From Bacteroidales bacterium (lineage in GTDB: Bacteria > Bacteroidota > Bacteroidia > Bacteroidales > ML635J-15), in NCBI GenBank assembly GCA_031284905.1, contig JAITXI010000235.1, positions 1 through 43,852 of the forward strand: a stretch of DNA of 43,852 bases. The letters are read 5' to 3'. Below are positions 1-9,013 of the stretch, piece after piece. Position 1 is the stretch's first letter; the number at the start of each line of letters is the position of its first letter. A program made the position numbers and the translations under genes. The notes beneath the pieces are model-generated. The model was not told the DNA's origin. It searched no databases and saw only the letters and a list, made by a program, of their open reading frames with translations.

Positions 1-514
1 TAAGACAACTAAACTTGTGAAAACGTTGCCTGTGTTTAAATTTTTTTTTATATAAATTATCGTTTTTTTGACTAGGATAAAAATAAATTACTGATAATCA
101 ATAAAAAAAACTACTAAAATTTTTGATAATATTTTTGTAAAATATAAACATTATATTTATAAGTCGAATTGTTTACAAATCTTAACGTTCCGCTTGTCGA
201 CGCTACATAACTATCACCTCTATTTTTACAAGAAATAACCACATTTCTGCGAGCGATATTTGCTTTCCTTGTAAAATAATTTGAAATTGTAGAGTTTTCA
301 GTAGCAATAAAAGCTATAAACGCTTTATTTATATTTTCTATTTGTATAAATACACTATTATTTATTTTTTCACATCAATTTTTATTATTTTTTGCTTATA
401 GATTTATAATAAAAATATATATTAAACAAGTATTTTTTTTCTGTTTTCATTTTTTCGGTATAAATTTTGTCATTAGTTTATAAAAATATAGAAAAAAAAT
501 CAAATATATTATTA
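1..514. other. AT-rich intergenic region upstream of the DUF4886 gene
   Basis: No complete gene is visible here. On the minus strand the part between about 114 and 374 stays open and reads like protein (separate entry). The rest is very AT-rich with long T and A runs. A sequence close to the phylum's -7 box (TAAATTTTG, one base too long for TAnnTTTG) lies about 50 bases before the DUF4886 start, so I do not call a promoter. Confidence 0.5.
114..374 (-). pseudogene. possible gene remnant without a start codon
   Basis: An 86-codon open stretch on the minus strand ends in TAG at 114-116 and is preceded by an in-frame TGA at 375-377. It has no in-frame ATG. The predicted peptide looks protein-like in its second half (for example GTLRFVNNSTYKYNVYI) and this part is locally richer in G and C than its surroundings. 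A separate ATG with a lysine-rich start lies upstream in another frame near 431-433, which would fit a frameshifted, decaying small exported protein. I cannot assign a family, and chance openness in AT-rich DNA is not excluded. Confidence 0.25.
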
Positions 515-1375
515 ATGAAAAAAAAATCAATTTCATATTTTGTTTTTACAATATTTTTACTTTTTTCAACATCCCTTTTTTCTCAAGTTTCTCAAGAAAA
601 AAGAGTAATAAAAATATTAGCTATTGGAAACAGTTTTTCATCAGATGCCGTAGAAAATTATATGTATGATTTAGCAATGGAAGGAGGAGATAGTTTGGTT
701 ATTGGAAATGTTTATTTTGGCGGTTGTTCGTTGCAAAGACATTTGGGTAATGCAACGAACAATTTAAAAGTATATGATTATAGAAAAATTGTTGGTGGAG
801 AAAAAACTATTTATCCGAAAAAAAGTCTGTCAGACTGTATTTTAGATGAAAATTGGGATTATATTACTTTTCAGCAGGCGAGTGGTTATTCCGGAATTTA
901 TTCTTCATTTTCTTCTTTGACAGATTTACTTGTTTATGTAAAAAATTTAGCGATGAATCCTAATGTACAGTTTGCCTTGCATCAAACTTGGGCTTATGTT
1001 GAAAATTCAAAACATCCCGATTTTTCAAATTATAATAACAATCAGTTAGTTATGTTTTATGCTATTGCAGATACTTATTGCCAAGTTGCAACCGATTTTA
1101 ATATATCAATAGTGATCCCTGTAGGAACAGCCATTCAAAACGGACGGAGTTCTTGTATTGGAGACAATTTTTGTCGAGATGGTTATCATTTGAATCTTAA
1201 GACAGGTTGTTATATTGCCGCTTGTACATGGGTAGAAAAACTTACCGGAAAAAGTGTCGTTAATAATCCTTTTGTTCCGAAAACTATTTCTGATTTTGAT
1301 TCTAAAATTTTACAACATGCTGCACATTATGCTGTTTTACAGCCATATTCGATTACAGAAATGGCAGATTTTTAG
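515..1375 (+). CDS. secreted DUF4886 domain protein (SGNH-hydrolase-like)
   Basis: Predicted exported protein of 286 residues. I chose the ATG at 515 because it gives a clean signal peptide (MKKKSISYF followed by a hydrophobic stretch and FSQ); an upstream alternative start at 467 would only add a polar tail before it. After the signal peptide comes ILAIGNSFSSDAV, the block I of SGNH/GDSL hydrolases with the nucleophile serine in GNS, and near the C-terminus DGYHL, which supplies the Asp and His of block V. These place it in DUF4886, a Bacteroidota family whose substrates are mostly unknown; related SGNH enzymes act on ester groups of glycans. It stands alone, with parE in the same direction 145 bases later. 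Substrate cannot be read from the sequence. Confidence 0.8.
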   Translation: MKKKSISYFVFTIFLLFSTSLFSQVSQEKRVIKILAIGNSFSSDAVENYMYDLAMEGGDSLVIGNVYFGGCSLQRHLGNATNNLKVYDYRKIVGGEKTIYPKKSLSDCILDENWDYITFQQASGYSGIYSSFSSLTDLLVYVKNLAMNPNVQFALHQTWAYVENSKHPDFSNYNNNQLVMFYAIADTYCQVATDFNISIVIPVGTAIQNGRSSCIGDNFCRDGYHLNLKTGCYIAACTWVEKLTGKSVVNNPFVPKTISDFDSKILQHAAHYAVLQPYSITEMADF

Positions 1376-1508
1376 TTTAATGAGTTGAGAGACTATATTT
1401 GTAATGAATCTACAATTAATATGGATATTGTTTTATGTAAATTTGAAAAAACTTATTCACAAACTAAATTTTTCACCAATTCAATAATATTTTTATTTAA
1501 AAAAATTG

Positions 1509-1516
1509 TATTTTTG
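1509..1516 (+). promoter_or_regulatory. -7 promoter box of parE, only 4 nt from the ATG
   Basis: TATTTTTG matches the Bacteroidota -7 consensus TAnnTTTG. Only CAAT separates it from the ATG at 1521, so transcription would start at or next to the start codon and the message would be nearly leaderless. Confidence 0.5.
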
Positions 1517-1520
1517 CAAT

Positions 1521-3371
1521 ATGGAAGAAGAATTAGTGAAAACGGTAGAAGATTATGGCGATGATAAAATTCAAACGCTTGCTTGGCAAGAACATATTCG
1601 TCGCCGTCCCGGAATGTATATCGGCAAATTAGGTGATGGGAAATCAAAAGATGATGGTATATATATTTTGATTAAAGAAGTTGTAGATAATTCTATTGAC
1701 GAATTTGCAATGGGAAATGGAAAATGTATTGATATTTCCATTAATAATAATGCGGTTTCTATTCGTGATTATGGTCGTGGAATTCCACAAAGAAAATTAA
1801 TTGATGCTGTTTCAAAAATGAACACCGGTGCAAAATATGACTCGGAAGTTTTTAAACGCTCTGTTGGTTTGAATGGTGTCGGAATAAAAGCTGTAAATGC
1901 GTTATCTTCCTATTTCAAAGTAGTTTCTTTCCGCGAAGGACAAAAAAAAATAGTTGAATTTTCGAGAGGAGTTTTAACTTCAGAAAATGAATTAGAAAAA
2001 ACTAATGAACCTAACGGAACTTTGGTAGAATTTATTCCGGATGAAGAAATTTTTGAAAAATATTCTTTTAATGTTGACTATATTGATGCAATGTTGAGAT
2101 ACTATGTTTATCTTAATGCCGGTTTAATAATAAATTTTAACGGAAATAAATTTCATTCAAAAAACGGATTACTTGATTTGTTGAATGAAAATCTTAATCA
2201 AGAAAGTTTATATCCGATTATTCATTTGAAAGATAGCGATTTTGAAATTGCTATTACTCATGGCTCACAATATAATGAAGAATATTATTCATTTGTAAAC
2301 GGGCAAAATACAACGCAAGGCGGAACTCATCTTACAAGTTTTAAAGAAGCGTTTGTGAAAACAATAAAAGATTTTTATAAAAAAGATTTCGATCCGGCAG
2401 ACGTTAGGCAAAGTGTTATTGCGGCAATAAGTATAAAAATAGAAGAACCTATTTTTGAATCTCAAACAAAAACAAAATTAGGCTCAAAATATATGGAAAA
2501 AGATGGACGTTCTGTTCGTAATTTTATTTTTGATTTTATGAACAAAATTGATGATTTCCTCCATAAAAACACGCAAATTGCTGATATTATTTTGAGGAAA
2601 ATTCTTGATTCCGAAAAAGATAGAAAAGCAATTTCAGGAATACAAAAACTTGCAAAAGAAAGAGCTAAAAAAGTAAGTTTACACAATAAAAAACTTAGAG
2701 ATTGTAAAATTCATTTTAACACAAATGCCGAACGCCGTTATGAAACCACATTATTTATTACCGAAGGAGATTCTGCAAGTGGTTCTATTACCAAAACTCG
2801 TGATGTTATTACTCAGGCAGTTTTTAGTTTGCGAGGAAAACCTTTAAATTCTTATGGTTTAACAAAAAAAGTAGTTTATGAAAACGAAGAATTTAATCTT
2901 TTGCAATCTGCTCTGGATATAGAAAATGGAGTAGAAAACATTCGTTATAAAAATGTAGTAATAGCAACCGATGCCGATGTTGATGGAATGCACATTCGTT
3001 TATTAATGATTACTTTTTTCCTTCAATATTTTCCTGAAGTACTTAAAAATGGACATTTATTTGTTCTTCAAACGCCACTTTTTCGTGTAAGAAATAAAGT
3101 TGAAACAATTTATTGCTATGATGAAAATGAAAAAGAAAATGCAATAAAGAAACTGAAAAATAATCCTGAAATAACACGTTTTAAAGGACTTGGAGAAATT
3201 TCTCCTGACGAATTTAAAGCTTTTATCGGGAAAAATATTCGTTTGGAGCCGATTACTTTGAGTAAAGCAGATACAATCAGTAAACTTTTAGAATTTTATA
3301 TGGGAAAAAATACTCCCGAACGTCAAAATTTTATTGTTAATAATTTGAGAATTGAGAAAGATATTATCTAA
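1521..3371 (+). CDS. parE: DNA topoisomerase IV subunit B (ATPase subunit)
   Basis: Type IIA topoisomerase ATPase subunit of 616 residues; with ParC it would decatenate chromosomes. The GHKL ATPase domain is at the N-terminus ([18 protein letters not shown] with the catalytic Glu, [21 protein letters not shown]), followed by the transducer domain and a TOPRIM domain (EGDSASGS near residue 414, then [10 protein letters not shown] with the metal-binding Asp residues) and the RFKGLGE block near the end. The length and lack of a large insertion favour ParE over GyrB, as does comparison with the usual Bacteroidota parE. The ATG at 1521 follows a -7 box; a start at 1506 would overlap that box. The partner parC, often directly downstream in Bacteroidota, is absent: a glycosyltransferase follows after 6 bases. 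Confidence 0.88.
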   Translation: MEEELVKTVEDYGDDKIQTLAWQEHIRRRPGMYIGKLGDGKSKDDGIYILIKEVVDNSIDEFAMGNGKCIDISINNNAVSIRDYGRGIPQRKLIDAVSKMNTGAKYDSEVFKRSVGLNGVGIKAVNALSSYFKVVSFREGQKKIVEFSRGVLTSENELEKTNEPNGTLVEFIPDEEIFEKYSFNVDYIDAMLRYYVYLNAGLIINFNGNKFHSKNGLLDLLNENLNQESLYPIIHLKDSDFEIAITHGSQYNEEYYSFVNGQNTTQGGTHLTSFKEAFVKTIKDFYKKDFDPADVRQSVIAAISIKIEEPIFESQTKTKLGSKYMEKDGRSVRNFIFDFMNKIDDFLHKNTQIADIILRKILDSEKDRKAISGIQKLAKERAKKVSLHNKKLRDCKIHFNTNAERRYETTLFITEGDSASGSITKTRDVITQAVFSLRGKPLNSYGLTKKVVYENEEFNLLQSALDIENGVENIRYKNVVIATDADVDGMHIRLLMITFFLQYFPEVLKNGHLFVLQTPLFRVRNKVETIYCYDENEKENAIKKLKNNPEITRFKGLGEISPDEFKAFIGKNIRLEPITLSKADTISKLLEFYMGKNTPERQNFIVNNLRIEKDII

Positions 3372-3377
3372 TTTTTA

Positions 3378-4466
3378 ATGAAACCAAAAAAAATAATTGT
3401 TTCTGTTTCCAACGATTTATTTAATGACCAACGAGTTCATAGAATTTGTAATTCTTTACAAAGTAATAATTATGAAGTTCTTCTAATTGGTCGAAATCTT
3501 AAGAATAGTCAAAATATTGAGCCAAGAAACTATCAGACAAAAAGATTTTCCCTCCTTTTTAATAAAGGAATATTGTTTTATTTATCATTAAATATTCGTT
3601 TTTTCTTTTTTTTACTATTCACTAAAACTGATGTCCTTTTAAGTAACGATTTGGATACTTTGTTGTGCAATACTTTGGTTGCCGGAATAAAAAGAAAAAA
3701 ACTGTATTATGATAGTCATGAATTATTTACAGAAGTGCCGGAATTAGAAAATCGTTTGGTTAAAAAGAAGATTTGGCTTTTTATAGAAAAAATATGTATA
3801 AGAAAAACTAAAATTTCATATACTGTTTGTCAGCCAATAGCTGATTTTTATAATCAAAAATATGTTCTTAATATGAATATAATCAGAAATTTACCTAAAA
3901 AAAAAGCAGAATTAATATCTTTTGAAAATCGAGAAAATTTTTTAATTTATCAAGGAGTTTTAAATAAAGAAAGAGGAATTGAATTATTAATAGAAGCAAT
4001 GAAATATATTCCCGATTATAAACTTATTATAGCAGGAAAAGGAGATTTAGAAAAAGAATTTAAAGATTTATCGCTTTCATTAAATTTAATCGAAAAAATA
4101 ATTTTTACAGGAAATATTTCAATCGAAAAATTACATGAATATACTTCTAAAGCAAAATTAGGATTTTCAATAGAACAAGGTAAAAGTTTAAATTATAAAT
4201 ATGCTTTACCAAACAAAATATTTGATTATATTCAAGCCGATGTCCCTGTGATTTGTGCAAATTTTCCTGAAATGAAAAAAATTGTAAATACATACAATGT
4301 TGGTGAAATTTTTTATGGAAATTCTGCTAAAGAATTAGCAGAATTAATAAATAATTTACTTGATAATGAAAATAAATTAAAAGAATATTCTGAAAATTGT
4401 AAAAAAACTAAAGCAGTTTTGAATTGGGAAAACGAAGAGTTGAAATTATTGGAATTATATCAATAG
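3378..4466 (+). CDS. glycosyltransferase, GT-B fold (GT4-like)
   Basis: Predicted cytoplasmic or membrane-associated glycosyltransferase of 362 residues. The N-terminal Rossmann half opens with IIVSVSNDLFNDQRVHRI, typical of Bacteroidota family 4 enzymes, and includes a hydrophobic segment around residues 68-85 and YDSHELFTE. The C-terminal half has the nucleotide-sugar binding pattern: YQGVLNKERGIELLIEA, IIAGKGD, FTGNI and an Glu-containing block ending PNKIFDYIQADVPVI. These are the usual features of lipopolysaccharide or capsule sugar transferases; donor and acceptor cannot be told. It begins 6 bases after parE and is probably cotranscribed with it, although the functions are unrelated. 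No other polysaccharide genes are nearby. Confidence 0.82.
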   Translation: MKPKKIIVSVSNDLFNDQRVHRICNSLQSNNYEVLLIGRNLKNSQNIEPRNYQTKRFSLLFNKGILFYLSLNIRFFFFLLFTKTDVLLSNDLDTLLCNTLVAGIKRKKLYYDSHELFTEVPELENRLVKKKIWLFIEKICIRKTKISYTVCQPIADFYNQKYVLNMNIIRNLPKKKAELISFENRENFLIYQGVLNKERGIELLIEAMKYIPDYKLIIAGKGDLEKEFKDLSLSLNLIEKIIFTGNISIEKLHEYTSKAKLGFSIEQGKSLNYKYALPNKIFDYIQADVPVICANFPEMKKIVNTYNVGEIFYGNSAKELAELINNLLDNENKLKEYSENCKKTKAVLNWENEELKLLELYQ

Positions 4467-4530
4467 TAGTAAATGGAGACACAGATATTTTAGGAGAACT
4501 TAATTTTATATTATATTGATTATTAACAAT

Positions 4531-4642
4531 ATTATATAAAATTATATAAAATTATATAAAATTATATAAAATTATATAAAATTATATAAAATTATATAAA
4601 ATTATATAAAATTATATAAAATTATATAAAATTATATAAAAT
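4531..4642. repeat. 11 perfect tandem copies of ATTATATAAA
   Basis: The 10-bp unit ATTATATAAA is repeated 11 times without a single mismatch, then breaks to ATCATG. Each unit contains the palindrome TTATATAA, and the joined units place AAAATT tracts exactly 10 bp apart, close to one helical turn. It lies 64 bases after the stop codon of the upstream gene and about 300 bases before the next promoter. It is not a CRISPR array because there are no spacers. Confidence 0.97.
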
Positions 4643-4939
4643 CATGAAAAAATATATTCCACTGACATTTTATTATACTAATACTAAATTGCTATCATAC
4701 TAGTTAAGGTTAAACAACATTTTTCAACAACAACATGTCTAAATACCATATTGTAGATTTTAAAAAATAATATTATTTGCTAATTTGATAGCGTTTTAAG
4801 ATTAACAGTCTCATAATATTTAAAAAAACTAAATTTTAACGTAAATTATTAGTAAATTTGATAACTGTTTAGTATTTATAGATGAGTACAAATAAATCAT
4901 AATGTTAATTTTTTTTGCAAAAAATCCCTAAATTTTTCT

Positions 4940-4947
4940 TATTTTTG
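4940..4947 (+). promoter_or_regulatory. promoter of the AI-2E-family/aspartate kinase operon
   Basis: TATTTTTG matches the -7 consensus TAnnTTTG, 18 bases before the ATG at 4966. A TTTG that could be the -33 element lies at 4914-4917, 22 bases upstream. Confidence 0.5.
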
Positions 4948-4965
4948 TAATTTAACGAAAAAAAA

Positions 4966-6096
4966 ATGTCAAAGTTTCAAAAAATTATTCTTATCTGCAT
5001 TGCAATAGTTTCGTTTTTTTTATTTATTACATATCTTGGAAATGTTTTTATTTGGTTATTACTTTCTTTATTCCTTTGTATTATTGGCCTGCCTATAGAA
5101 AATTTTCTTTCAAAATTGCATATCAGAAAATTGAAAATACCTAAAATGTTGTCTTCAATTTTGACTATCGGATTAATTTTGGGAATAATTTTTGTCGCAT
5201 TTCGATTTTTTATTCCGTTGATTGTTGATGAAATAGTTAAATTTCAATCTCTTGATATAGAAACTATTTCCGAACAACTTGAGCAACCTATCAAAACTAT
5301 CGAAGATTTTATTGTTGGTTCAGGTTTTATTGCAGATAATAATTTTTCTTTGGAAACTTCTATCGTTGATTCAATTCATAATTTGTTAAATTTCAGTACT
5401 TTTACTGTAGTTTTTAATAATGTCGGCGGACCTTTAATGCAAGTTTTTTTAGCTCTATTTTCCATTATTTTTATTAGTTTTTTCTTTTTAAAAGATAAAG
5501 ATTCGATTATTAATTCATTATTGTCATTCACTTCAAGAGAAATAAATAAAGAAGTATTTGCAATAATAAAATCAATAAAACATCTTTTAATTAGGTATTT
5601 TTATGGTGTAATTATTGAAATGTTATTTTTTGTTATTTTTTGCACCATCGGGTTCTGTATCGTTGGAGTGAATTTTGGTTTGGCATTATTAATTGGCATT
5701 ATAATTGGAGTATTAAATATCATTCCTTATGTTGGTCCTTGTATAGCTACAGTTTTTGGTTTAGTATTAGTAAGTTTGGGCAATCTCAATTTAGGATTAT
5801 CGGAAGTAGGATTATTAGATTTGAAATTTTTAATTGTTGTTGTTATAGCTGAAATTATTGATAATATTTTTCTTCAATCGCTTATTTATTCAAAAAGCAT
5901 AAAAGTTCATCCTGTTGAAATATACCTAGTTATAATTATTGCCGGAAGTTTTTATGGGATTTTAGGAATGATGTTTGCTATTCCGGTTTATTCGATTGTT
6001 AGAGTTATTGCTTTGTCAATTTTTGAATATAATAAGCCAAGAACTAATGAGATTCTATATAATAATATTAAACTTGAAAATCATGAAAATCTATAA
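4966..6096 (+). CDS. AI-2E family transporter (PerM/YdiK-like membrane protein)
   Basis: Integral inner-membrane protein of 376 residues with about eight hydrophobic segments: two near residues 7-40, one around 60-80, a soluble amphipathic stretch (about 85-140), then a cluster from 155 to the end. The FFFLKDKD sequence after the fourth segment, and NIIPYVGP plus the final GILGMMFAIPVYSI are the usual signatures of the AI-2E transporter family (PF01594). Family members have been linked to export of autoinducer-2 or to sodium-proton exchange, but most are uncharacterised, so no substrate should be assumed. It has its own promoter and its last 14 bases overlap the aspartate kinase start, indicating one operon. 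Confidence 0.85.
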   Translation: MSKFQKIILICIAIVSFFLFITYLGNVFIWLLLSLFLCIIGLPIENFLSKLHIRKLKIPKMLSSILTIGLILGIIFVAFRFFIPLIVDEIVKFQSLDIETISEQLEQPIKTIEDFIVGSGFIADNNFSLETSIVDSIHNLLNFSTFTVVFNNVGGPLMQVFLALFSIIFISFFFLKDKDSIINSLLSFTSREINKEVFAIIKSIKHLLIRYFYGVIIEMLFFVIFCTIGFCIVGVNFGLALLIGIIIGVLNIIPYVGPCIATVFGLVLVSLGNLNLGLSEVGLLDLKFLIVVVIAEIIDNIFLQSLIYSKSIKVHPVEIYLVIIIAGSFYGILGMMFAIPVYSIVRVIALSIFEYNKPRTNEILYNNIKLENHENL

Positions 6097-7330
6097 ATTT
6101 GGAGGTGCTTCTCTAAAAAATGTTGAATTAGTAAACAAAATTTTTAATATTATAAAAGAAGAAAAAAATTTAATAATTGTTGTTTCAGCTATTGATAAAA
6201 CAACAAATGCATTAGAAAAACTTATAGATGCGTATTTTAATAATTTAGATGAAAAATTTAGTATTTATGAAAAAATAAAAAATTTTCATCTCGAATATAT
6301 TAAAAATTGTATTGGAAATAATTATAATATTGTTGAAATAGATAAACAATTTGAAATCTTAAAAGAAAAAATATTTTCAAGAACATCAAATAGTTATGAT
6401 TTTGAATACGATGCAATTGTATCTTTTGGTGAAATTTTTAGTTCAATAATTTTTTTCGAATATTTGAAAAAAAATAATTTGAATGTTCAATTTGTAGATA
6501 TTAGAGATACGATATTAACAGATACTAATCATAGAGATGCTAAAATTTTATGGGAAGATTCTGCCGATACGGTAAAATCTGTTTTTAATGAAAATTTTGA
6601 TATTTATGTAACGCAGGGTTTTATTGGCAGAGATAAAAACAGAGAAATTACAACATTAGGACGAGAAGGTTCCGATTATACAGCTGCTGCTTTAGGTTAT
6701 TTAACTGATACTGAAAGTGTTACCGTTTGGAAAGATGTTCCCGGAATTATGAACGCCGACCCGGCTTGGTATAAATCTGCTCAAAAAATTGATAGATTAT
6801 CTTTTAAAGAAGCTGTTGAATTAGCCTTTTATGGTGCAAAAATTATTCATCCCAAAACAATAAAACCTTTAGAAAATAAAAATATTCCTCTTTTTGTGAA
6901 ATCTTTCTTAAATTCAGAACAAGAAGGAACGGTAGTAAATAATTTTGAAGATTCTAATGTTGAAATGCCACCAATTTTTATTTTGAAAACAAATCAAATG
7001 CTCATATCCTTGAGAACGAAGGATTTTTCTTTTATTGTTGAAGAAAATATTAGTAAAATTTTTGCTATTTTCGCTAAATTTAAAATTAAAGTCAACATTA
7101 TGCAAAATTCTGCTTTAAGTTTCACCGTATCAATCAACGAAGATTCAAAAAATATTGATAAATTAATTTCGGAATTACAAAACGAATATGTAGTGAAATA
7201 TAATAAAAATATGGAACTTTTAACAATTCGTTATTATACAGAAGCTGTTGTAAATGAGACGATTGAAAATAGAAAAATATTCTTAGAACAGAGAAATAGG
7301 CTTACAACTAATTTTGTGTATGAAAAATAA
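6083..7330 (+). CDS. lysC: aspartate kinase
   Basis: Monofunctional aspartokinase of 415 residues, the first step from aspartate to lysine, threonine and methionine. The start at 6083 gives MKIYKFGGASL, the KFGG ATP-binding signature at the extreme N-terminus as in all family members. Further on are LGREGSDYTAA (aspartate and ATP binding), VWKDVPGIMNADP, and GAKIIHPKTIKPL, followed by a regulatory ACT region from about residue 300. The kinase is not fused to homoserine dehydrogenase, unlike ThrA. It overlaps the end of the upstream membrane protein by 14 bases, so translation is probably coupled, and there is no room for a lysine riboswitch in front of it. The next gene follows 8 bases after its stop. 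Confidence 0.93.
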   Translation: MKIYKFGGASLKNVELVNKIFNIIKEEKNLIIVVSAIDKTTNALEKLIDAYFNNLDEKFSIYEKIKNFHLEYIKNCIGNNYNIVEIDKQFEILKEKIFSRTSNSYDFEYDAIVSFGEIFSSIIFFEYLKKNNLNVQFVDIRDTILTDTNHRDAKILWEDSADTVKSVFNENFDIYVTQGFIGRDKNREITTLGREGSDYTAAALGYLTDTESVTVWKDVPGIMNADPAWYKSAQKIDRLSFKEAVELAFYGAKIIHPKTIKPLENKNIPLFVKSFLNSEQEGTVVNNFEDSNVEMPPIFILKTNQMLISLRTKDFSFIVEENISKIFAIFAKFKIKVNIMQNSALSFTVSINEDSKNIDKLISELQNEYVVKYNKNMELLTIRYYTEAVVNETIENRKIFLEQRNRLTTNFVYEK

Positions 7331-7338
7331 ATAATATT

Positions 7339-8688
7339 ATGAAAGAAAATAATAGAATATCTTTTGGAAGTAAATTTGGAGTTTATGTTGCAACAGTGGG
7401 TTCTGCAGTTGGTCTGGGAAATATCTGGCGTTTTCCGTATTTAACCGGTAATAATGGAGGTGCAGCTTTTATTCTCATTTATCTGATTTGCGTTTTGCTT
7501 ATAGGAATACCAATTTTTATGTCGGAATTAATTATTGGTAGGAGAGGGCAAGGTAATAGTTTTCGAGTTTTTAAAAATCTTGCACCTGAAAAACCATGGT
7601 ATTTTATTGGTATTTTAGGTTTTTTTTCCGTTTTTATTATTCTTTCTTTTTACGGAACTATTGCTGGTTGGACTATTGAATATATTTATCTTTCAGTAAA
7701 ATCTTTATTCGTTCAAACTCAAAATTCGGATTATACCGCAGTTTTTAATGATTTCCATACTTCAACTTTTGCACCTGTTGTTTGTCAAATTCTTTTTATG
7801 ATTATGACTGCAATCATAATTTTATTTGGTGTTCAAAAAGGAATTGAAAATTGTTCAAAAATATTATTACCTATATTATTTGTTATTTTAGTAATCCTTT
7901 GTGTACGTTCTCTGATGCTTCCAAATTCTATTGAAGGATTGAAATTCTTATTTTACCCTGATTTCTCAAAAATCACTACATCTGTTTTTCTTAATGCTTT
8001 AGGACAAGCATTTTTTTCTTTAAGTATAGGAATGGGTACAATTATTACTTATGGCTCTTATGTTAAAAAAGATAACAATTTGCCTAAAACTTCATTCTTG
8101 GTTAGTCTTACTGATATGTTTATTGCAATCTTAGCCGGAGTTGCGATTTTTCCTGCATTGTTTTCTTTTGGAATGTCTCCGTCAGAAGGACCCGGACTCG
8201 TCTTTATAGTTCTTCCGGAAGTTTTTGGACAAATGGTTGGTGGTTCGTTTTTTTCACTACTTTTCTTTATTTTGTTACTAGTAGCCGCACTAACTTCTTC
8301 AATTTCACTACTTGAAGTTGTCGTCTTATTTTTGATTGAAGAATGTAAGATGAAACGTTGGGCTGCTACAGTTGTTTCTGCAATTGGTGCTACAATTTTA
8401 GGAGTTTTTACTACTCTATCTTTTGGACCATTGAAAGATGTAAATATTTTTGGAAAATCTATTTTTGATTCAGCAGATTTTTTGGCAACTAATATTTTCC
8501 TTCCTCTTAGTGGCTTTTTTATTGTGATTTTCCTCGGTTGGTTTTATCCAAAAAAGAATATTAAAAATGAAATTACTAACGACGGTACTATTAGGTTTAA
8601 ATTATTTCCGATTTATCTTTTCATAATAAAATTTGTCGCTCCAATAGCTATCATTTTTGTGTTTCTGAGGGGATTGGGAATTTTGTAG
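7339..8688 (+). CDS. sodium-dependent transporter, neurotransmitter:sodium symporter (SNF) family
   Basis: Inner-membrane symporter of 449 residues with about 11-12 transmembrane segments. The N-terminal block GSAVGLGNIWRFPYLTGNNG is the hallmark of the SNF/NSS family (LeuT, TnaT, MhsT) and forms the sodium and substrate site in helix 1. Segment 2 carries GIPIFMSELIIGRRGQG, also conserved. Bacterial members take up amino acids such as leucine, tryptophan or alanine; the substrate here is not predictable. It starts 8 bases after aspartate kinase and is likely the last gene of a three-gene operon. This places an amino-acid transporter with an amino-acid biosynthetic enzyme, which may be meaningful but could be chance. 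Confidence 0.9.
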   Translation: MKENNRISFGSKFGVYVATVGSAVGLGNIWRFPYLTGNNGGAAFILIYLICVLLIGIPIFMSELIIGRRGQGNSFRVFKNLAPEKPWYFIGILGFFSVFIILSFYGTIAGWTIEYIYLSVKSLFVQTQNSDYTAVFNDFHTSTFAPVVCQILFMIMTAIIILFGVQKGIENCSKILLPILFVILVILCVRSLMLPNSIEGLKFLFYPDFSKITTSVFLNALGQAFFSLSIGMGTIITYGSYVKKDNNLPKTSFLVSLTDMFIAILAGVAIFPALFSFGMSPSEGPGLVFIVLPEVFGQMVGGSFFSLLFFILLLVAALTSSISLLEVVVLFLIEECKMKRWAATVVSAIGATILGVFTTLSFGPLKDVNIFGKSIFDSADFLATNIFLPLSGFFIVIFLGWFYPKKNIKNEITNDGTIRFKLFPIYLFIIKFVAPIAIIFVFLRGLGIL

Positions 8689-8915
8689 ATTTTAATTTTA
8701 GATACTATTCTTCTTATTTAAAACGAATCGTAAACCATTTTTTTAACTTAATATATTCTTTTTTAAATGGTTGTCAAATTATAAATCTTTCATAATCTTC
8801 CGGTTTAGTGGCAGAATCTTCGCTTTATTCTAACATTTATCTGAAAAGAAAAATTGCTGCATCAGCGTAATTGTATAAGAGCATTTAATCATACAAATCA
8901 GTCCAAAGTTTCAAT

Positions 8916-8942
8916 GGTATTCAGTAATTAGTACTGAATGCC
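8916..8942. repeat. 11-bp hairpin in a convergent intergenic gap
   Basis: Left arm GGTATTCAGTA (8916-8926), loop ATTAG, right arm TACTGAATGCC (8932-8942); all 11 positions pair if one G-T pair is allowed. It has no T-tract on either side, so a classic rho-independent terminator is not supported, but a role in 3'-end formation between the converging genes is possible. Confidence 0.6.
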
Positions 8943-8990
8943 AAATAATTTTCAGAATGAAATAAAATTTATAAATGGTCTAACTTCTAT

Positions 8991-9010
8991 CAGCGAAGCG
9001 GTCTATGTTC
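8991..9010 (-). repeat. short dispersed sequence 3 nt after the ftcD stop
   Basis: CAGCGAAGCGGTCTATGTTC on the plus strand. Related copies lie in the same position after the stops of two other minus-strand genes: 12497-12515 (CAGCAAAGTGGTCGAACAT) and 13683-13702 (which shares CGGTCTATGTT). Confidence 0.5.
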
Positions 9011-9013
9011 TAT

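Larger units (their letters stand above)
4467..4965. other. gene-poor 499-bp gap holding a tandem repeat
   Basis: No coding region is supported. The left third holds TAAATGGAGA just after the glycosyltransferase stop (4470-4479, similar to sequences after other stop codons here) and the 10-bp repeat array at 4531-4642. The remainder is AT-rich with the promoter of the next gene at its right end. Confidence 0.7.
8689..9013. other. 325-bp gap between convergent genes
   Basis: No gene is seen. The gap contains a weak inverted repeat at 8733-8772 (arms AACCATTT and AAATGGTT), a strong hairpin at 8916-8942 and a short dispersed sequence next to the ftcD stop at 8991-9010. Confidence 0.6.

Noticed and set aside
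4531..4642. CRISPR-like array
   Set aside because: The 10-bp units are directly joined with no spacers; it is a simple tandem repeat.
4966..6096. Quorum-sensing exporter of autoinducer-2
   Set aside because: Family name only; no luxS or other quorum-sensing gene is present and most members have unknown substrates.
6083..6110. Lysine riboswitch before aspartate kinase
   Set aside because: The gene start lies inside the end of the upstream coding region, so there is no leader for it.
8733..8772. Terminator for the SNF transporter gene
   Set aside because: Arms are only 8 bases (AACCATTT/AAATGGTT) with a 24-base loop and mostly A-T pairs; too weak to call.
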